64,000 nucleotides of DNA. Source: Ceratorhiza oryzae-sativae. Taxonomy: Eukaryota > Basidiomycota > Agaricomycetes > Cantharellales > Ceratobasidiaceae. How positions within the stretch are numbered: the stretch's first letter is position 1; the number at the start of each line of letters is the position of its first letter. The stretch is taken from the NCBI GenBank assembly GCA_030998015.1, contig JARWMV010000240.1, positions 992,001-1,056,000 of the forward strand. The letters are read 5' to 3'. Under the pieces are notes generated by a model. The model did no database searches and was not told the origin of the DNA. It saw only the letters and a list, made by a program, of their open reading frames with translations. This document shows, piece by piece, positions 58,634 through 64,000 of the stretch. The translations under genes were made by a program, and so were the position numbers.

Positions 58634-61600
58634 ATGTCACATACACCATCCAAGCGACAGCGAGTCGACGGCACATCTGGTTCATCTTCTCGGACAAATC
58701 AAGAGCCAGTTCTTGCAACCTTTCGGTGTCTGACCCGAGCGCTACCCAGCCAAGCGGACAGCTCACGCCTGGACATCCCGAGAACGTGATTCGGGCGGCA
58801 TTTCAAGCACCGAAAGCAGCATTAAAGCGGTTAGGTAAAAGTGCGAGTGGGATTCCTGCGCTTGGGTCTGCAGTCGATGTGATAATTGACTGTCTCGATA
58901 ACCTATCTGTGAGCTCAGCGTTTGTCAGTGACTTGAGGGAGGAGAAATGAATACCGCATACATAGATTTCCAAACAGTGTGCCAGTGAAATCGAGGAGCT
59001 CATGGCAGGCATCGCAACGTCTGTGGAGGGTTTAGAGAAACACGTTGATCAACTCAACACGAATTCCATGAACGAAACAATACACAACGCAATCAAGTGT
59101 GTTGCCTGTTTTGCTGGATGAAAGTTTAGTTTCGAGAAATTTTGCAGGAAGCTGACTCAAGAAGGCGAAACGGTCCAGAAGATGAATGCGTGTCCGGGTG
59201 GGAGGCGGTACCTCGACGCTGAACGAGGCGAGCAGGAACTAGCGGCGTGCTACCGGCGAATCGACAGCGTGTTCCAACAGTTGCAGGTGGGCTTGATTCG
59301 ACATGGTACCCGTCGCGGGAAACTGAACAAGTTTAGGTGGACGTCACTTTCAACTTGGCTAGAATGGCAGATGACAACATGACTGTATCAGAGCAAAGCT
59401 CGATGGTAGGTGCTGCATAACATAACCTGGCCAGGGATGCTCAACCACCTTGGTCTCTAGCGTCAGGTGCTGGGAGGTCTCTGTGCTGTGAAAAATGCTC
59501 ACTACAACTCCAAGGACGCATCCACAGTTGGGCGTACTATGTGCACACAAGGCACCCGCGAGCATATTCTGGAGGGCCTACTGGAATGGGCCAACGATCC
59601 AAACAGTACGAGGATATACTGGATGAATGGCATGGCAGGGACAGGCAAAACCACCATTGCATACACTTTGTGCCAGCAACTGGACTCGGTTCACCGACTG
59701 GCTGCTAGCTTCTTTTGTTCCCGCAGCCTTCCTGACTGCAGGGATGTCAGCAGCATAGTACCGACAATTGCATATCAGCTGGCCCATGTATGTCCGGCGT
59801 ACAGGGAAAACTTGTGCAAGGCATTGGAACACGATTCCCACAAAGGCAACCTAGAAGTGGCGGCGCAGTTTGAGAGGCTTTTGAGAACACCTCTCAAGTC
59901 AATCAGGGCATCTCTACCCCACGGATTACTGGTTGTGGTCCTTGACGCTCTGGACGAATGCGACCGGCGGGAAGATTCACGAAAGGTCTTGGATGCGCTT
60001 CTTGCACATGTCGATGGCTTGCCTATCAAATTTTTCGTCACTTGCCGGCCCGATACTAGCCTGTTGAACAGGATCTCAGTCAGGGATGATGGGAACCGGT
60101 CTCTGTATCACTTGCATGAGGTCGAGAAGTCGTTGGTTCAGGCTGACATTGAAATATACCTACGAAAAAAGCTCGGCATCACTGAAAACCAAATACGCTT
60201 ACTAGCATCACGCGCTGGTAAACTGTTCATTTTTGCATCCACAGTCGTGCAGTACATTGCACCAGAAGACCCATGGTCTGATCATGAAGAGCGTCTCGAG
60301 TCCATACTAGGAATGGAGGCTTGCGTTGATGACAACCCGTATAGCCAGCTGGACACCCTGTATGATGCCGTGCTTTCCGCGGCATTTGACCAGAAGAGGC
60401 CTAAAGCGGAGATAGGGAGAACTCGTCGGGTATTGGATACAGTCATCTGTGTGAAGGAGCCCCTGACGCTGGAGGCCTTGTCGCAACTGCTGCGATTTCG
60501 AGATACGGATCAAGCTCAGCGAGCGATCGAGCCTCTGAGGGCCGTGTTGAACGTGGATGGAGGCGGCGGACCGGTGTCAACACTGCACGCCTCTTTTCCG
60601 GACTACATGCTGGACAAGGATCGATCCGGTGAATTCTTTCGTGATTCGTCACAGATCAACCGGAACCTTGCTCTAGATTGCTTCACAGCGATGAAACTTC
60701 TGCTTCGGTTCAACATCTGCAATCTCGAGTCGTCGTATGTGCTTGATTCCGAGGTGGTTGATTTATCGGAACGAATCAAGAGGTTGATCCCGTTGCACCT
60801 AGAATATGCGTGCAAGTACTGGTGTCAGCACGCGACGGCTACAGGGGCCGAAGCAGACGCAAGCAGTGATTTGGGGATGGCATTGACCGAGCTTTTGCAT
60901 GATCGCTTGCTATTTTGGATCGAGGCGATAAACCTGCTGCGAGCCAATCAGGCTGTTCTGCAAACGCTGCAAACCGTAGTGGGCTGGATGCAGGTATGCA
61001 GACGGTATTCAGAGCGGGTTTTGAGACTGAAGATCATGAAATAGATGACTGGCTTTGATCGAGAGCTCGTGATGCTCTGCCAGGACGCAACAAGGCTCCT
61101 GACAATTGTTTCTGGAAACCCTGTGCGCCAAAGCACGCCTCACATTTATGTGTCGGTGCTACCACTATGGAGCAGGAGTGCGCCAGTGTGGATCTGGTAT
61201 GGGCCACGATTTCGAGGGTTAATTGGGGCAAAGGGTGAAGCTATTGATGGTAGAGCATCAGAACCACTAGTGACCTGGCGATGCGAAGGTCATGTTTTGT
61301 CGATGGCAGCATCTCCAGACGGAATGGTGCTGGTCACACGTTATTATAATCGTGAGAAGCTGCGACTGCTGGAAGCGCATACTGGCCGCGTGCTTGCCGA
61401 GTCAAGGGATGAAATCATAGCTTGTTCTGTTGCATTTGCGCCGAATGGCTCGTTCTTTGTGTCTGGGTCAGCAGATGGCGTGATCCAGATTTGGGACGCC
61501 GAAACTGGGAATCCTTCTAGCAGCCCAATCACAGGACATACCAGCCATATCTGGTCTGTATGCTATTTTCCGGATGGCAAGTGCATTGCATCAGGCTCGG

Positions 61601-63261
61601 CCGATGGGACGGTTCGAATCTGGGATGCATCGACTGGACAACAACTAAGATGCTGGGGAGGATACCCTGACGGTGTCTATTCAGTCACCTACTCTCCCAA
61701 TGGTGACCGTGTGGTGTCTGGATCCGGCGATGGGACGATACGCGTTTGGGATGTGCATACCGGTCATCTCGTACTGGGTCCGCTCGAAACAGGAAGTAAA
61801 CTTGTCCAGTCGGTGGCGTACTCACCCGAGGGTCGCCGTATTATATCTGTCGGAGATGATGGTGCCAAGGTTTGGGATGCTGCGACTGGATTTCTAGTTG
61901 CCCTCTCATTCGAAGGAGACACCAAAGGCATAACAAGTCTATCGTACTCTCCAGACGGTAGCCACATCCTAGCAGGGTCAGATGATCAGACTGTGCGTGT
62001 GTGGGACGCGCATACGGGCGGCATGGTTGCTGGTCCATTTGGTGTATATGATCGTCAAGTACCTCCAGTGTTCATTTTGGATGGCAGCCAGGTTGCATTT
62101 CTTTCATACGGTACAATGTGCATATGGGATGTGCACGCTACATCTGTGGCCCCCCGCCTGCCAAAAGTCCAAGGGAGCACTGTTGTGTCGCTTGCATTCT
62201 CTCATGACAGTACTCGGATTGTGTCTGGCCATGCAGGAGGTCCTGTGTTGATCTGGGATGTACAGACTGGGAAACTGGTCATGCGTCCACTCACAGGACG
62301 CACTCGCCGTGTCCCCTCGGTCGCATTCTCACCTTGTGGTCGCTGGATTGCCTCCGGCTCCTTTGATCACACTGTCCGGATATGGGATGCAGAGACAGGC
62401 GATCGCATTGGCCAACCATACACTGGGCATAGTCAACGAGTCAGTGCAGTTGCATTCTCACCGCACGGCAATCGAGTTGCGTCTGGGTCTTGGGACAAAA
62501 CGATACATGTCTGGGACACTGAGTCTAAACTGCTAGTCTCTCCACCATTCAAGGGGCACACAAAACATATTTGGTCGCTGTCGTTCTCGCCTGATGGGCA
62601 GTGTATTGCCTCTGTCTCATGCGACAACACGCTGAGGATGTGGAATGTCAAGACGGGAAAGGCGGCAAATGAGCTATTCTGGGGCAGTCGGTTCGCTGTT
62701 GCATTCTCTCCCGACGGACGCCGAGTGGCATCCGACTTTTACCACCATGCACTCGTGATCCGCGATGCTCGGACAGGGGAGACCATGATTAAATGCGAAG
62801 GCCACGAAGATTACGTTAACTGTGTGGTGTTCTCGCCCAACGGCCACCACCTCGTCTCATGCTCCGACGATCTATCTATCCGTGTTTGGGATGCCTACAC
62901 CGGAGATCTGGTCACCTGTCTGGCCGGCGCACATGCTAGCCCGATCTGGCAGGTGGCTTTCTCTCCCAACGGTCAGTTGATCGCTTCTCGCTCTCACGAC
63001 GGATCGGTTCGTGTCTGGAATGCTCGCATGGTCATATCTCCCACCGTCGAGGGCTGCAATTGGAAGGAGGTTGATGAGGACGGATGGGTGATACGAGATG
63101 ACGGTGCTCGCCTGTTTTGGGTGCCACAGGATCTACGTGATAGCCTGAGGTGGCCGCAGAATACGCGTGTGATACGCCCAGGTGGGGAATGGGAGCCGGA
63201 TTTCAAGCAGGCATATATCGGCGATGATTGGGCAAAGTGCTACGCGTCGGGCACAATTTAG
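58634..63261 (+). CDS. NACHT-WD40 NLR-like (STAND) protein
   Basis: Six exons: 58,634-58,908, 58,966-59,096, 59,148-59,286, 59,337-59,405, 59,467-60,993 and 61,045-63,261. The N-terminus (MSHTPSKRQRVDG) leads to a helical domain common in basidiomycete NLRs. The NACHT NTPase has Walker A GMAGTGKTTIAY (about 59,634) and Walker B LLVVVLDALDECD (about 59,930), with a later CRPDTSLL sensor. The C-terminal half has about 14 WD40 repeats (61,285-63,030), enough for two seven-blade propellers, and ends with DGWVIRDDGARLFWVPQDLR, usual for this family. STAND proteins of this kind act in fungal self/non-self recognition and programmed cell death; that role is inferred. Exon 1 is one base short near 58,725. 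The TAG at 61,042-61,044 falls in a predicted 51-nt intron. Confidence 0.9.
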
Positions 63262-64000
63262 GCGGGTTCGTGATGAAAATCGGACTGTTGACATCATGTT
63301 GGGATATAGGCTTTGAAGACTTATTTGTACAATACAACGGAATGGATGTGTCGTGGAGAGACGCATTCAATATGCAAATTGGCGGGGCCCCGTCAGACGT
63401 GATAATTGTGATATGAGGATACTTCGAATTGGAGAGTGAAGCGCCTTGAAAACGTGATATCAGGCTGGGTGTGCGTCTGCTCCGAGGTCGCCAGCGCCAG
63501 AATTTGGAATGGCGCGTGATGTTGTGAATGAAAGGAGCCTGTTCCGCGACGAGAAAAGCAGCTGCAATGGTAGTCCGCAGCGCGACTATCAGCCATCCGA
63601 GGTGAGGTTTCGTGGGTCGCGACGAGGGGATGGCCGCAAGACGCAGAATGTCACGTGATTGGGAGGCTCTTGCACCTCCCTTGATTGATGTGTGCACGCC
63701 CTCGCATTTCCACAGTGACTGGTGCGTGCTGGACTGGCAGCTCTCTTTGTCAGCAGCCAGATACACGGCCCAATGAGAGGATCCCGGTGGTGTCTGGCAT
63801 GTTGCGCTTGTGTCGCTTCTCGGTTTGTCGCTGGTTGGCTCGCACCGTAGCGCCACTCTCTCCCCTTGCTGCCACTGTCACCAGATCGACAAACCCTCGC
63901 TCAGTCCGCTCGCCGCTTCCGGGCTAGCACTAATCAACGGCGCTATATGAAGAATCGGATGGTGTGCTGACACACAATGTCTGATCTTTTGGCCCTACAC
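63262..64000. other. 3' flank, nothing supported
   Basis: Downstream of the NLR gene. ORFs on both strands lack recognisable content, and the window ends before another gene can be seen. Confidence 0.4.

Noticed and set aside
61042..61044. TAG stop between the NACHT and WD40 frames as evidence for two genes or a pseudogene
   Set aside because: It lies in a 51-nt stretch with good GT...AG ends that keeps the same frame, and both halves belong to one known domain architecture.
63685..63927. 80-codon plus ORF at the window end
   Set aside because: Composition unlike a protein, no motif, no splice partners in view.

Overview
The window looks like nuclear DNA of a filamentous basidiomycete, most likely an Agaricomycete close to Rhizoctonia/Ceratobasidium. 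This is inferred from many short GT-AG introns (about 45-70 nt), three copies of a DUF6535-type membrane protein gene, a NACHT-WD40 (NLR-like) gene, a secreted pectate lyase and a chromodomain Ty3/gypsy retrotransposon. No CRISPR array, operon or prokaryotic signal is visible.

Layout. 1-17,496 is transposon-dominated. A 14.4-kb LTR retrotransposon (2,441-16,847, minus strand, ATACT target duplication) sits in a tract with no CpG dinucleotide at all on either side (1-2,445 and 16,848-17,717). The element has an oversized leader/Gag with a collagen-like segment, a frame-broken pol (protease, RT, RNase H, integrase, chromodomain), and about 2.8 kb of unexplained ORFs between pol and the 3' LTR. 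17,497-25,625 holds two DUF6535 paralogues in the same orientation, with a small terminal-inverted-repeat element between them. 26,048-33,389 holds three plus-strand genes: RCC1-type Ran exchange factor, a secreted DUF3455-like protein and a PL1 pectate lyase. 33,814-47,527 is minus strand: a very large CCCH/SF1-helicase/NFX1-finger/RING gene (ZNFX1/Hrr1 type), a third DUF6535 copy and an unrecognised membrane protein. 48,300-63,261 is plus strand: a decayed membrane glycoprotein gene, a GT61-like glycosyltransferase, a DCAF7/TTG1-like WD40 protein, a Zn2Cys6 transcription factor, a 1-kb foldback repeat and the NACHT-WD40 gene.

How things fit together. There is no single pathway. Housekeeping genes (RCC1, DCAF7) are interspersed with fast-evolving families (DUF6535, NLR, NFX1 helicase) and plant-interaction enzymes (pectate lyase). 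Exon structures were worked out by hand from splice signals and reading-phase continuity. Many genes, including ones expected to be essential, need a one-base correction to keep frame, so I treat isolated frame breaks as possible sequence errors rather than proof of pseudogenes. The most noteworthy items are the accessory ORF block of the retrotransposon, the CpG-free tract with an abrupt edge inside a gene, the foldback repeat, and an NLR intron whose retention would give a NACHT protein without its WD40 propellers.
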